From Oscillospiraceae bacterium (GTDB taxonomy: Bacteria > Bacillota > Clostridia > Oscillospirales > Ruminococcaceae), in assembly GCA_017518255.1 (NCBI GenBank), contig JAFWVK010000051.1:1-57205 (forward strand): DNA of 57,205 bases, given 5' to 3'. The stretch's first letter is position 1, and every line of letters begins with the position of its first letter. Below the pieces are notes generated by a model that was not told the DNA's origin, searched no databases, and saw only the letters and a list, made by a program, of their open reading frames with translations. A program made the translations under genes and the position numbers. Of the stretch, positions 1 to 7,919 are shown in pieces.

Positions 1-1
1 G

Positions 2-697
2 CAAATTCCGCAGCCTGTGCAGCCTGTAATTCCGGAAGAACCCCCCGAACAGACTGCTGCGGTCAAATCCAAAAAGAAATCAGGCATTTTGCTGACCGCA
101 GCGGCGTTTCTGCTTGCGCTGACCGGCTTTCTGGTCTGGTTCTTTGTGTTTCGGGATACCACACCGGACTGTGAAAAGCCTCTCAAACAGTTCTTTCAGG
201 GGATCAATCAGCGGGATTACAGAATCTGCAAGGAACAGGTGCTGACAGACCGGTTCTTTCGTGAGTCAGCGGGAATCTACGGCATGACGGAAGAAGAACT
301 GCGGAAGAATTTCCGGGAAAGATGCAAAACACAGTCGGAGGAAATGGACGATTGGTTTGAGGAGGCTTCCGAGCGCTGGGATGTAGACAAGGGTGCCTTC
401 AAATTATCGTACAGCGTTCTGAGCAAAAACAAAATGAGCCGGAACGATTTGCGTGAGATTGAGACGGTTCAGTGTCCGAATTTTTATGAATCAGGCGAAC
501 TGAAAGAAGGGTATCTCCTCAAAATCCGGGTGACTGTAAAGGCTGGAATGGAATCCGAATCGGCGCGGGGGGCTGTATCCGTTGTCCGGTCAGAAAAAGA
601 AGGCTGGATGCTGATGCCGGATTCATCGGACGGATTCGGGTTCTATCTGGCGGATGTCGGGGATCTGATTCCGTTTCTGCTGACAGGCTGGATATAA
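2..697 (+). CDS. Membrane-anchored extracytoplasmic protein, 5'-truncated
   Basis: The reading frame is open to the left edge of the window, so the N-terminus is missing. A GTG at 17 is an internal codon rather than a convincing start. What remains is a Pro/Gln-rich stretch, a basic patch (KSKKK), one strong membrane helix (about residues 33-52 of the visible part, rich in Leu, Phe and Trp), and a soluble domain of about 170 residues with a charged middle and three cysteines. Such an arrangement (short cytosolic N-terminus, single helix, outward C-terminal domain) is common in clostridial proteins with an N-terminal zinc ribbon, but that part is not visible here. I do not recognise the outer domain. 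The next gene has its own promoter, so this is probably the end of a transcription unit. Confidence 0.7.
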   Translation, partial: QIPQPVQPVIPEEPPEQTAAVKSKKKSGILLTAAAFLLALTGFLVWFFVFRDTTPDCEKPLKQFFQGINQRDYRICKEQVLTDRFFRESAGIYGMTEEELRKNFRERCKTQSEEMDDWFEEASERWDVDKGAFKLSYSVLSKNKMSRNDLREIETVQCPNFYESGELKEGYLLKIRVTVKAGMESESARGAVSVVRSEKEGWMLMPDSSDGFGFYLADVGDLIPFLLTGWI

Positions 698-777
698 CCG
701 GCAGGAGGCTGCGGGCGGTGTGCGGCTTCATGATAACGCCTGTGCTGTTCCGGAGAAATCTTTTTATGCTGCCCCCA

Positions 778-806
778 TTGCATTTTCCGGAGCCTTGTGC
801 TATAAT
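778..806 (+). promoter_or_regulatory. Sigma-A type promoter for the DUF1846 gene
   Basis: TTGCAT at 778-783 and TATAAT at 801-806 are separated by 17 bases. The start codon lies about 45 bases downstream. Confidence 0.75.
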
Positions 807-850
807 ATGTCTGTAAACAAGATGATTGATGCTGAAAGGAAATGAGAATT

Positions 851-2347
851 ATGGCAGGTAAAAGGAAAAATCTTGCGTTTGATAACGCTCAGTACATCAA
901 AACGCAGTCCGCTCATATCCGCGAGCGCATTCAGCAGTTCGGAGGCAGACTCTATCTCGAATTCGGCGGAAAGCTTTACGACGATTATCATGCATCCCGC
1001 GTTCTGCCGGGATTTCAGCCCGATTCCAAGCTCAGAATGCTCTTGCAGCTCAAAAAGGAAGTCGAAATTGTCATTGCCATCAACGCCTCGGATATTGAGC
1101 AGAACCGTACCCGCGGCGATCTCGGCATTACCTATGATACCGATGTGCTGCGCTTAATCGGTGTTTTCCGCGAAAAGGGGCTGTATGTCGGCAGCGTCGT
1201 CATGACCCGTTATACCGGAGAGGCAGCGGCGGATAAGTTCCAGAAGCGCCTGGAAGCACTCGGTATCCGTGTGTACCGGCATTACCCGATTGAAGGATAT
1301 CCGTCGAATCTCTCGCTGATTCTCTCTGAGAACGGCTTCGGAAAGAATGAGTATATCGAAGTCAGCAGACAGCTTGTTGTCGTGACCGCGCCCGGTCCGG
1401 GCTCCGGCAAAATGGCAGTCTGCCTTTCCCAGATTTATCAGGAGCATCAGCGCGGAATTGAATCCGGTTATGCAAAATTTGAAACCTTCCCGATCTGGAA
1501 TGTGCCGCTGAAGCATCCCGTGAATGTTGCATATGAGGCGGCAACGGCGGATCTCAACGATATCAATATGATTGATCCGTTCCATCTTGAAGCCTACGGC
1601 AAAACGGCAGTCAATTACAATCGCGATGTTGAGGTGTTCCCGGTTCTGCACGCGATGTTTGACCAGATTTACGGAACATCGCCGTATCAGTCCCCGACGG
1701 ATATGGGCGTCAATATGGCGGGCTTCTGCATCATCAATGACGAGGCAGCAAAGGCTGCATCCCGTCAGGAGATTATCCGGCGCTATTTCACGGAACGATG
1801 CAATCTGCGGCAGGGAAAAGCCGATGCGGAAACGGTCTATAAACTTGAGCTGCTCATGCAGCAGATGAATCTGACCGAAGAGGAACGTCCGGTGATTGCG
1901 AAAGCACGCCGCATTGCAGAAAAAACCGGTGAGCCTGCGGCGGCTTTGCAGCTTCCGAACGGCAAAATTGTAACGGGCAAGACATCCGATCTGATGGGAC
2001 CCTGCTCGACCATGCTGCTGAATGCGCTGAAAGCGCTCGGCAGAATCAATGACGATATTCTGCTGCTCAGTCCGACGGTAATCGAGCCGATTCAGCATTT
2101 GAAGGTCGATCATCTGGGAAATGAGAATCCGAGACTGCATACGGACGAAACACTTGTGGCACTGTCTATTTCCGCGGCGACAAACCCGACCGCAGAACGC
2201 GCCATGACACAGCTTTCCAAGCTGCGCGGCTGCGAAATGCACTCGACGGTCATTCTTTCACAGGTCGATGAGCGGACGCTCAAACGCCTCGGTGTGAACC
2301 TGACCTGCGATCCGCAGTTCCAGAGCAACAAGCTTTATCAGAGATGA
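851..2347 (+). CDS. DUF1846 / UPF0371 family protein
   Basis: A 498-residue cytosolic protein that matches the DUF1846 (UPF0371) family along its full length. Recognisable parts are the N-terminal block with the RxYLEFGGKL motif, the segment KKEVEIVIAINASDIEQNRT, the glycine-rich TAPGPGSGKMAV motif near residue 180, and the C-terminal part starting near TGKTSDLMGPCS. Family members are about 500 residues, so it is complete. Structures in the family have a Rossmann-like fold, but no biochemical role is settled. The ATG at 842 is only two bases from the AAAGGA ribosome site at about 835-840, so I choose the ATG at 851. The thiamine pyrophosphokinase gene follows after 33 bases, suggesting one transcript. 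Confidence 0.9.
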   Translation: MAGKRKNLAFDNAQYIKTQSAHIRERIQQFGGRLYLEFGGKLYDDYHASRVLPGFQPDSKLRMLLQLKKEVEIVIAINASDIEQNRTRGDLGITYDTDVLRLIGVFREKGLYVGSVVMTRYTGEAAADKFQKRLEALGIRVYRHYPIEGYPSNLSLILSENGFGKNEYIEVSRQLVVVTAPGPGSGKMAVCLSQIYQEHQRGIESGYAKFETFPIWNVPLKHPVNVAYEAATADLNDINMIDPFHLEAYGKTAVNYNRDVEVFPVLHAMFDQIYGTSPYQSPTDMGVNMAGFCIINDEAAKAASRQEIIRRYFTERCNLRQGKADAETVYKLELLMQQMNLTEEERPVIAKARRIAEKTGEPAAALQLPNGKIVTGKTSDLMGPCSTMLLNALKALGRINDDILLLSPTVIEPIQHLKVDHLGNENPRLHTDETLVALSISAATNPTAERAMTQLSKLRGCEMHSTVILSQVDERTLKRLGVNLTCDPQFQSNKLYQR

Positions 2348-2380
2348 TTTCGCGCTTAACCGGAAGGAGACAGATCTGAT

Positions 2381-3070
2381 ATGCAGACTGATCGTGTTTG
2401 CGTAATTTTTGCGGGGAGTCCGGAGCAGGGGGAGCCGTGTATTCCGGTTCCGGAGCAGGCGTATGTCATCTGTGCCGACAGCGGTCTTCGGCTCTGCGAA
2501 AAAATGAACCGCAGACCGGATCTCGTTCTGGGTGATTTCGATTCGCTCGGTTCGGTTCCGGCGCATCTCCCGCACAGGGTTTCGCCTGCGGAAAAGGATG
2601 ATACGGACACGATGCTTGCGGTTCGTTTTGCGCTGGATTCCGGATTTACCGATATCCGGATTTACGGCGCGTTCGGCGGAAGGCTCGATCATACGCTTGC
2701 CAATATCCAGACACTTGAATTTCTGCGTCAAAACGGTGCATCCGGTATGCTGATCGGTGATTCGGACTGGCTCTGTATCCAGTACGGCGGCGAAACCGGA
2801 CGCTATCCGCGGCGGGCAGGAGAGTCTCTTTCCGTGCTGGCGCTGACGGATACCTGCTGCGGCGTCTGTATCCGCGGGACGAAATATCAGCTGGAACAGG
2901 CGGAGCTGAACCGGTCGTTCCCGCTCGGTGTGAGCAATGAGATTACGTCAGATTATGCGGAAATTCGCTGTGAATCGGGCGCACTGCTGGTGATCGGCAG
3001 TGCGCTGCATACCGCAGAACAGGAAACGGAAGGAGCAGAAAATGGGATACAAAGCACTTCTGGTCATTGA
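2381..3070 (+). CDS. thiN: Thiamine pyrophosphokinase
   Basis: A 229-residue cytosolic enzyme expected to transfer pyrophosphate from ATP to thiamine, giving thiamine diphosphate. The family signatures are visible in order: ICADSGLR, PDLVLGDFDS (acidic metal-binding loop), the stretch EKDDTDTMLAVRFA, and the GAFGGRLDHTLANIQ motif that binds ATP and metal. The C-terminal beta-sandwich ends in a polar tail. An AGGAG site precedes the ATG. In many Firmicutes thiN follows rpe/rsgA; here it sits between a DUF1846 gene and an isochorismatase-fold gene, and its last 29 bases overlap the latter, so the two are probably translated together. Confidence 0.92.
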   Translation: MQTDRVCVIFAGSPEQGEPCIPVPEQAYVICADSGLRLCEKMNRRPDLVLGDFDSLGSVPAHLPHRVSPAEKDDTDTMLAVRFALDSGFTDIRIYGAFGGRLDHTLANIQTLEFLRQNGASGMLIGDSDWLCIQYGGETGRYPRRAGESLSVLALTDTCCGVCIRGTKYQLEQAELNRSFPLGVSNEITSDYAEIRCESGALLVIGSALHTAEQETEGAENGIQSTSGH

Positions 3071-3557
3071 ACTGCAAAATGATTTTCTCTGGGAGAAGCG
3101 CAGAGCCAAGTTTCCGTATGATACGGAGAAACTGACCGCTGCGGTCAACGGTGCAATCGAACAGGCGCAGGCTGCGGGAACCGATGTCATTTATCTCTCT
3201 CAGATTTTCCCGGATACGCCGACCAATCATCTGGTGTTCGGCTACTGTATTGAGAAAACCGAGGGCGCGGAGCTTTGGAGCGGGCTGCATGTCGTTTCGG
3301 ATTACTGCTTTGAGAAAAATACGGCAGATCCGTTTCTTTCGCCCGGTTTTGCAGCGCTTGTTCAGGAGCGTGCCTATGAGGAGCTGCTGCTTTGCGGCAT
3401 TGACGAATACGGAAGCATTTCCGGCGCGGCAAAGGCGGCGGTTCAGCACGGAATCCGTGCGGCTGTTCTGAAAGACTGTGTTGCATCCCGCTTTCCGGTC
3501 AGCAAGCTGATTCCGCTTCGCCGGGAGCTGAAACAGCTCGGAATAGAATATCTGTAA
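3042..3557 (+). CDS. Isochorismatase-fold protein with altered catalytic residues
   Basis: A 171-residue protein of the isochorismatase/nicotinamidase (cysteine hydrolase) fold. The start at 3042 follows an AAGGAG site and lies inside the end of thiN. The opening strand ALLVIELQNDF aligns with the usual V-D-x-Q-N-D-F strand, but the catalytic Asp is Glu (residue 10). The lysine of the triad is probably Lys92. At the position of the nucleophilic cysteine the sequence GIDEYGSISGAA carries Ser125; the nearest cysteine is Cys118, seven residues earlier. Classical nicotinamidases need Asp-Lys-Cys, so this protein either has different chemistry or is not an enzyme. The substrate is unknown. Overlap with thiN could point to thiamine or NAD metabolism, but that is only context. 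Confidence 0.85.
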   Translation: MGYKALLVIELQNDFLWEKRRAKFPYDTEKLTAAVNGAIEQAQAAGTDVIYLSQIFPDTPTNHLVFGYCIEKTEGAELWSGLHVVSDYCFEKNTADPFLSPGFAALVQERAYEELLLCGIDEYGSISGAAKAAVQHGIRAAVLKDCVASRFPVSKLIPLRRELKQLGIEYL

Positions 3558-3577
3558 CGGATACATATTGCAAAATT

Positions 3578-3620
3578 GCCCCGAAGCGGTCTGGACACTG
3601 CTTCGGGGCTGAGTGTTTTT
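3578..3620 (+). terminator. Rho-independent terminator after the thiN operon
   Basis: GCCCCGAAGC at 3578-3587 pairs perfectly with GCTTCGGGGC at 3600-3609. A T-rich stretch ends at 3620. Confidence 0.8.
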
Positions 3621-3635
3621 CACAGGCATGACCGA

Positions 3636-3664
3636 TTGACTTTCGGCTGTCTGCCTGATATAAT
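3636..3664 (+). promoter_or_regulatory. Sigma-A promoter of the LacI/AraC hybrid regulator
   Basis: TTGACT at 3636-3641, 17-base spacer, perfect TATAAT at 3659-3664, followed by a GGAAGGGGGG ribosome site. Confidence 0.85.
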
Positions 3665-3692
3665 AGGACATAAGGAAGGGGGGTGCTGCGCC

Positions 3693-5858
3693 GTGAGCAG
3701 AAAAGAGATGCTGATCGGTGTGATCGGAACCGAAATGCAGAGTATGGAGCAGCAGAGAATTCTCAGCGGCATCATTGAACAGGCACAACTCGAACATGCA
3801 GATACTGCCGTTTTTTGCAATGTGTTCAATCTGCCGGAAGGGGGACGTGCGGTCAGCTGTGAGAACCGGATTTATGACCTCGTTCTTTCACAAGATCTGA
3901 ATGCACTGATTGTGCTTTCGGAATCATTTGTGAATCCGGTGCTGCGCCGGAATATTCTCAGTCTGCTTTTACAGAGACCGGATATTCCGCTTTTGCTGAC
4001 CGGTTCGGAACTTCCGGGGTTTGATTTCCCGTGCATCGGCACAAGCGATGCCAATGATATCGAAGAAATAACCGATCATCTGATCGGAACGCACTGCCTC
4101 CGGGATATTGCCCTGCTGACCGGTCCGCTTACGCTCGATGTTTCCCGTACCCGGATCGAGGGCTACCGCAGGGCGCTGGAACACGGCGGAATTCCGTTTG
4201 ATGAGAGCAAGGTCTATGAGGGCGATTTCTGGTATACCTCCGGCGACCGTCTGGCGAAGGAATTTCTCAGCGGTGAAAAGCCGATGCCGGAGGCACTGGT
4301 CTGTGCCAATGACTATATGGCATTCGGTGTTCTGGACGCATTTGAAAATGCGGGAATCAATATTATGGAGCGTATGGCACTGACCGGATATGAATTTATT
4401 TCCGAACGGAATCTGCATACACCGCTGCTGACAACCTATCAGCGAAACCGTGCGGAGCTGGGCAGAAGAGCGGTGCAGATTCTGATGCAGAAGCTGCGGG
4501 GCGAAACGGGCGCTCCCTTTGAGCCGCCGCGCGGAAGACTGATCCACGGCGTGACCTGCGGGTGCGGCATTTCCCGGATCCGGCAGCATGAGGAGCTGGC
4601 TGCTGCAAGAATGACCAGGCAGTATGCGGAATGGAATCTGAAATCGGATATGGACCGTATGCTTACCGAATGCCGGGATATGGAGGCATTCGCAGCGGCA
4701 GTGGGTGAATTTATGTTTCTGATGCACGGCGTATGCGACATTCTGCTCTGTCTGTTTGAGGACTGGTTCCGGCAGGAGCCTGCTTCGGATGTGCTGCTCT
4801 GCCGGAGTGTCAACCCGTGGGCAGATCATACGGTGTTTCAGCTCAATAAAGAGAAACTGAGCAGACTGACCGGGAGAGAACAGAAAAACTGTGCGTGGTT
4901 CTGGCTGCCGCTCTGTTTCGGGGAAAGGTTCTTCGGATACTGTGTTCTGCGGTATGACGAACCGAACAGTATTGACGACATCTGCCGGAGCTGGATGAAA
5001 TCGGTTGCGAACGGTCTGGAATTCCTGCGGCTGAAATCCGATGTGCAGTATCTTTTGCAGTGCAGAGTGCTTTCGGGCGCTTATGACAGTATGACCGGTA
5101 TGTTCAGCAAAGAGGGGCTGACCAATGCGTTTCACCTGATGCGGAATACGGAAGGTGCGGAAGGTATTTCTGCGCTGCTGCTCCGCTGTATGACCGACCG
5201 CGGCGTACTTTACGGTTCGGAGGATGCAAAACCGGTTGTCAGGGAACTGCTCAGCGCTGCGAAGGTGATTCAGCAGTTTCAGGGCGGCATCTGCGGACGC
5301 CTTTCCGAAAACGATTTCCTGCTGCTGATGCCTTCGGTCAGTATCACCCCGCAGATGATGCGGACGGCGGCAGAGTCGGAACTGATCCGGTCTTTGCCCG
5401 CGGACAGGTTTCTATGTATCGGGGAGCAGTTTCCGGCAGATATTATTCCGGAGAGTCTGTTTCAGACACTTACCGCCGCAGCAGATGCAGAACAGGCAAA
5501 GCGTTATGAATGCAGAAGGCTTCCGCACTATGTGGATTTTGCTGAGCTCCGGTCAGATGTTTTCCGGAATCCTGCCAAACCGCACAATGCCGGAGAGACT
5601 GCGGCTGCGCTCGGTTTTCATCCGGATTATTTCAACCGGAAATATAAGGAATGCTTCGGAATCAGCTTTCATCAGGACTGCATTTACAGCCGTGTCCTGT
5701 ATGCAGTGCATCTGCTGATGCGGACCGGACTGACTCTTTCGGAAACAGCAGAATGCTGCGGGTATACGGAAAGCAAGTATTTTATCCGGCAGTTTGCGGC
5801 GGTTGCAGGCTGCCCGCCGAAGACGTTCCGGCAGATTCTGACGGATTTCGGAAAATGA
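3693..5858 (+). CDS. Large hybrid transcription regulator: periplasmic-binding-like sensor, degenerate GGDEF-like region, AraC-type DNA-binding domain
   Basis: A 721-residue cytosolic regulator started at GTG 3693, the first start after the promoter and a strong purine-rich ribosome site. Residues about 5-300 resemble the sugar-binding domain of LacI/PurR regulators (GVIG start, LNALIVLSES, TGPLTLDVSRTRIEGYRRAL, PEALVCANDYMAFGVLDAF, LTTYQRNRAELGRRAVQIL). The middle contains a region that opens with YDSMTGMFSKEGL, like the entry of a GGDEF domain, but lacks a GGDEF signature. The last 100 residues contain two helix-turn-helix motifs of the AraC family. A similar order is found in clostridial carbohydrate regulators. 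The ligand is probably a sugar, an inference from the fold. It is transcribed alone; the next gene downstream is a deacetylase relic. Confidence 0.85.
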   Translation: MSRKEMLIGVIGTEMQSMEQQRILSGIIEQAQLEHADTAVFCNVFNLPEGGRAVSCENRIYDLVLSQDLNALIVLSESFVNPVLRRNILSLLLQRPDIPLLLTGSELPGFDFPCIGTSDANDIEEITDHLIGTHCLRDIALLTGPLTLDVSRTRIEGYRRALEHGGIPFDESKVYEGDFWYTSGDRLAKEFLSGEKPMPEALVCANDYMAFGVLDAFENAGINIMERMALTGYEFISERNLHTPLLTTYQRNRAELGRRAVQILMQKLRGETGAPFEPPRGRLIHGVTCGCGISRIRQHEELAAARMTRQYAEWNLKSDMDRMLTECRDMEAFAAAVGEFMFLMHGVCDILLCLFEDWFRQEPASDVLLCRSVNPWADHTVFQLNKEKLSRLTGREQKNCAWFWLPLCFGERFFGYCVLRYDEPNSIDDICRSWMKSVANGLEFLRLKSDVQYLLQCRVLSGAYDSMTGMFSKEGLTNAFHLMRNTEGAEGISALLLRCMTDRGVLYGSEDAKPVVRELLSAAKVIQQFQGGICGRLSENDFLLLMPSVSITPQMMRTAAESELIRSLPADRFLCIGEQFPADIIPESLFQTLTAAADAEQAKRYECRRLPHYVDFAELRSDVFRNPAKPHNAGETAAALGFHPDYFNRKYKECFGISFHQDCIYSRVLYAVHLLMRTGLTLSETAECCGYTESKYFIRQFAAVAGCPPKTFRQILTDFGK

Positions 5859-5871
5859 GGTTTTCAGAATA

Positions 5872-5917
5872 AGCGGTGGACAAAACAAGTCGGGTTTGTC
5901 CACCGCTTTGCGTTTTT
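5872..5917 (+). terminator. Terminator of the hybrid regulator gene
   Basis: A 13-base perfect stem (AGCGGTGGACAAA, 5872-5884, with TTTGTCCACCGCT, 5895-5907) is followed by TTGCGTTTTT. Confidence 0.88.
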
Positions 5918-5922
5918 GTGAG

Positions 5923-5951
5923 TTGACGGGCAGTGTGCTTTTTGTTACAAT
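5923..5951 (+). promoter_or_regulatory. Intact promoter upstream of the deacetylase relic
   Basis: TTGACG at 5923-5928, 17 bases, TACAAT at 5946-5951. A ribosome site (GGGGGA) and ATG follow at about 5990-6005. Confidence 0.75.
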
Positions 5952-6002
5952 AAAGAAAAAAGCGTATACAGATACTTTTCAAACATACAGGGGGAATTGA
6001 AT

Positions 6003-6226
6003 ATGAAAATGCTTCGTACACTCAAACGGGTGATGGCGGGCGCAGCGGCTCTCTGAACGGTCAGGTTGTACTGATGCACGAAACCTACGACACGACTGCC
6101 TCGGCAGTGGAACAGTTCTGCCCCTGGCTTGCTCAGAACGGCTATGCGGTTGTCACCGTTTCGGAAATTTTCAAGTACAACAATAAGAATATGTTCAAAA
6201 GCAATGTTTATAACAATTGCTTCTGA
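6003..6226 (+). pseudogene. Relic of a secreted polysaccharide deacetylase (internal deletion)
   Basis: The ATG at 6003 begins a signal-peptide-like stretch (MKMLRTLKRVMAGAAAL) that stops at 6054-6056. From 6053, in another frame, the sequence reads LNGQVVLMHETYDTTASA, then a segment ending PWLAQNGYAVVTVSEIF and stopping at 6224-6226. That matches the last 50 or so residues of NodB-type polysaccharide deacetylases (the MHD/MHE strand and the GYxxVTVSE end). The catalytic body is absent, so a large internal deletion has joined the start and end out of frame. Promoter, ribosome site and terminator remain. The parent enzyme would have removed acetyl groups from xylan, chitin or peptidoglycan outside the cell. 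Confidence 0.75.
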
Positions 6227-6240
6227 TTAACCCCCCTCGC

Positions 6241-6273
6241 CTCCTGTCCGAAACAGGGGGCTGTTTTTTTTTT
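6241..6273 (+). terminator. Terminator after the deacetylase relic
   Basis: CTCCTGT (6241-6247) pairs with ACAGGGG (6253-6259), followed by ten T residues at 6264-6273. Confidence 0.8.
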
Positions 6274-6284
6274 CGTTTCGCCGG

Positions 6285-6313
6285 TTGATTTCCCGTCTGG
6301 AATGTGTTATGAT
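6285..6313 (+). promoter_or_regulatory. Promoter of the PLP-dependent decarboxylase-fold gene
   Basis: TTGATT at 6285-6290, 17-base spacer, TATGAT at 6308-6313. Confidence 0.75.
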
Positions 6314-6354
6314 GATACCGGTACGGCAACAGGGAACAGAAAGGAGACGCGGAT

Positions 6355-7686
6355 GTGAATACACCGGTTTATGATTTTGCAAAAAAATATGCAGCGGGCG
6401 GAAAAGTCAGGCTGCATATGCCCGGACATAAGGGTGTTTCCGCGCTGGGCTGCGAAGCGTTGGACCTCACCGAAATTCCCGGTGCGGACGAGCTTTTCGC
6501 GCCGGCGGGAATCATCGCGGAGAGTGAGGAAAATGCAGGAAAACTGTTCAGGTGCAGGACGCTCTATTCTACGGAAGGTTCCTCTCACTGCATCCGTGCG
6601 ATGCTTTATCTTGCGCTTCTGCACGCTGCGGCTTCCGGCAGACCGCCTGTGATTGCGGCTGCGCGAAATGCACACAGGGCTTTTCTGACAGCGGCGATGC
6701 TGCTCGGTTTTGAAATTGTCTGGCTGCCGCAGTCCTCCGGCAGCAGCTATCTGTCCTTTTCGCTCACGGAATCTGCAATGCAAAGCTGTCTGCCGCATCA
6801 GCCGGCAGCGCTCTATCTGACCAGTCCGGACTATCTCGGTAATCTCTGCGACATTCCGTCTGCGGCTGATTTCTGCCGCAGACATAATATGCTGCTGCTG
6901 GTTGATAATGCGCACGGAGCATATCTCCGTTTCCTGCAAAAGTCGCTGCATCCATCGGACTGCGGTGCCGATCTCTGCTGCGATTCCGCGCACAAAACCC
7001 TGCCTGTTCTGACAGGCGGCGCTTATCTGCATATCGCAGACAGTGCGCCTGCGGTTTGCTTTGAACGGTGCAGGCAGGCAATGGCGCTTTTCGGTTCGAC
7101 CAGTCCGAGCTATCTGATTTTGGAATCGCTCGATCTCTGCAACCGGTATCTTTCGGAGGAATATCCGCAGAAATTGCAGACCTTTCTGAAATCGGTGCGG
7201 TCTCTGCGGGAAAAGCTTTCTGCGCAGGGCTGGTCCCTTTGCGGATCGGAACCGCTGAAGCTGACGCTCCGGACAAAGCCGTTCGGCTATTCAGGCGGAG
7301 AACTGGACAGCATCTTGCAGGAAAAGGGCATTTTCTGTGAATTCGCCGATACGGATTATCTCGTGATGATGCTGACGCCGGAACTGACGGACGACGATCT
7401 GCACAGAACGGAGTGTGCTTTGCTTTCGGTGCAGAAGCGCCCGCCCCTGCCGGAGATACAGCTTCCGCCGCTCCATACGGGAACAGTTTTGCGCCCGCGT
7501 GAATTTTTGTTTGCGGAGACGGAAATTCTGCCGGTTTCGGAATGTGCCGGAAGAATCTGTGCAGAGACAGCCGTTTCCTGTCCGCCGGCAGTTCCGCTTG
7601 TTCTGTGCGGCGAGCGTATGACGCCGGAGGCTGCCGGTGCAATGCGCCTTTACGGGAAAACAACCTGCGCAGTTGTAAAGGAATAA
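6355..7686 (+). CDS. Orn/Lys/Arg decarboxylase-family PLP enzyme (short form)
   Basis: A 443-residue cytosolic fold-type I PLP enzyme. It begins at GTG 6355, eight bases after AAGGAG; the ATG two bases earlier runs straight into a stop. The N-terminus carries the family hallmark RLHMPGHKG, then IPGADELFAP, the STEGSSHCIRAML phosphate-binding region, VDNAHGAY (the PLP-pairing Asp) and DSAHKTLPVLTGGAYLH, where Lys214 should bind PLP. Bacterial group III decarboxylases have this core plus a C-terminal domain; the length here matches the short Firmicutes form usually annotated as an Orn/Lys/Arg decarboxylase or aminotransferase-like protein. Substrate cannot be read from sequence, although polyamine-related arginine or lysine decarboxylation is typical. 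The cysteine content is rather high. Confidence 0.88.
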   Translation: MNTPVYDFAKKYAAGGKVRLHMPGHKGVSALGCEALDLTEIPGADELFAPAGIIAESEENAGKLFRCRTLYSTEGSSHCIRAMLYLALLHAAASGRPPVIAAARNAHRAFLTAAMLLGFEIVWLPQSSGSSYLSFSLTESAMQSCLPHQPAALYLTSPDYLGNLCDIPSAADFCRRHNMLLLVDNAHGAYLRFLQKSLHPSDCGADLCCDSAHKTLPVLTGGAYLHIADSAPAVCFERCRQAMALFGSTSPSYLILESLDLCNRYLSEEYPQKLQTFLKSVRSLREKLSAQGWSLCGSEPLKLTLRTKPFGYSGGELDSILQEKGIFCEFADTDYLVMMLTPELTDDDLHRTECALLSVQKRPPLPEIQLPPLHTGTVLRPREFLFAETEILPVSECAGRICAETAVSCPPAVPLVLCGERMTPEAAGAMRLYGKTTCAVVKE

Positions 7687-7801
7687 TGCGGTACCGAATT
7701 TTATTGCCGCGCAAGTATTGCATTTTTCGCAATTATATACTATAACCGCGCAGTGTGCGGCTCCGAGACAGTTTCCGATTTGATCTTTTACACTGTATCC
7801 A

Positions 7802-7830
7802 TTGACATTTCCGGTATAATATGCTATAAT
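7802..7830 (+). promoter_or_regulatory. Strong promoter of the SCIFF locus
   Basis: Consensus TTGACA at 7802-7807, 17 bases, TATAAT at 7825-7830. A second TATAAT lies at 7815-7820 inside the spacer. The 115 bases between the previous gene and this promoter hold only a small GC hairpin near 7748-7762. Confidence 0.9.
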
Positions 7831-7848
7831 ACTATCTGAGATTATGTG

Positions 7849-7891
7849 CCGGATCGTGTCCGGCGCGCTCATGCCGCGGAGCTTTCCGCGG
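7849..7891 (+). promoter_or_regulatory. Two hairpins in the SCIFF mRNA leader
   Basis: The leader holds CCGGA/TCCGG (7849-7853 with 7859-7863) and a seven-base GC stem CCGCGGA/TCCGCGG (7874-7880 with 7885-7891) closed by GCTT. The AAGGAGG ribosome site starts 13 bases after the second stem. They could stabilise the short mRNA or control translation; neither is followed by a T run. Confidence 0.6.
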
Positions 7892-7919
7892 ACAACCCGC
7901 AAAAAGGAGGTTATTTCCC

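Noticed and set aside
1154..2242. Long reverse-strand frame opposite the DUF1846 gene
   Set aside because: It lies wholly within a clear gene, has Arg/His/Cys-rich composition and no ribosome site. It is a shadow frame of codon bias.
3969..5135. Long reverse frame opposite the hybrid regulator
   Set aside because: Antisense to recognisable sensor and DNA-binding domains, with no motif of its own.
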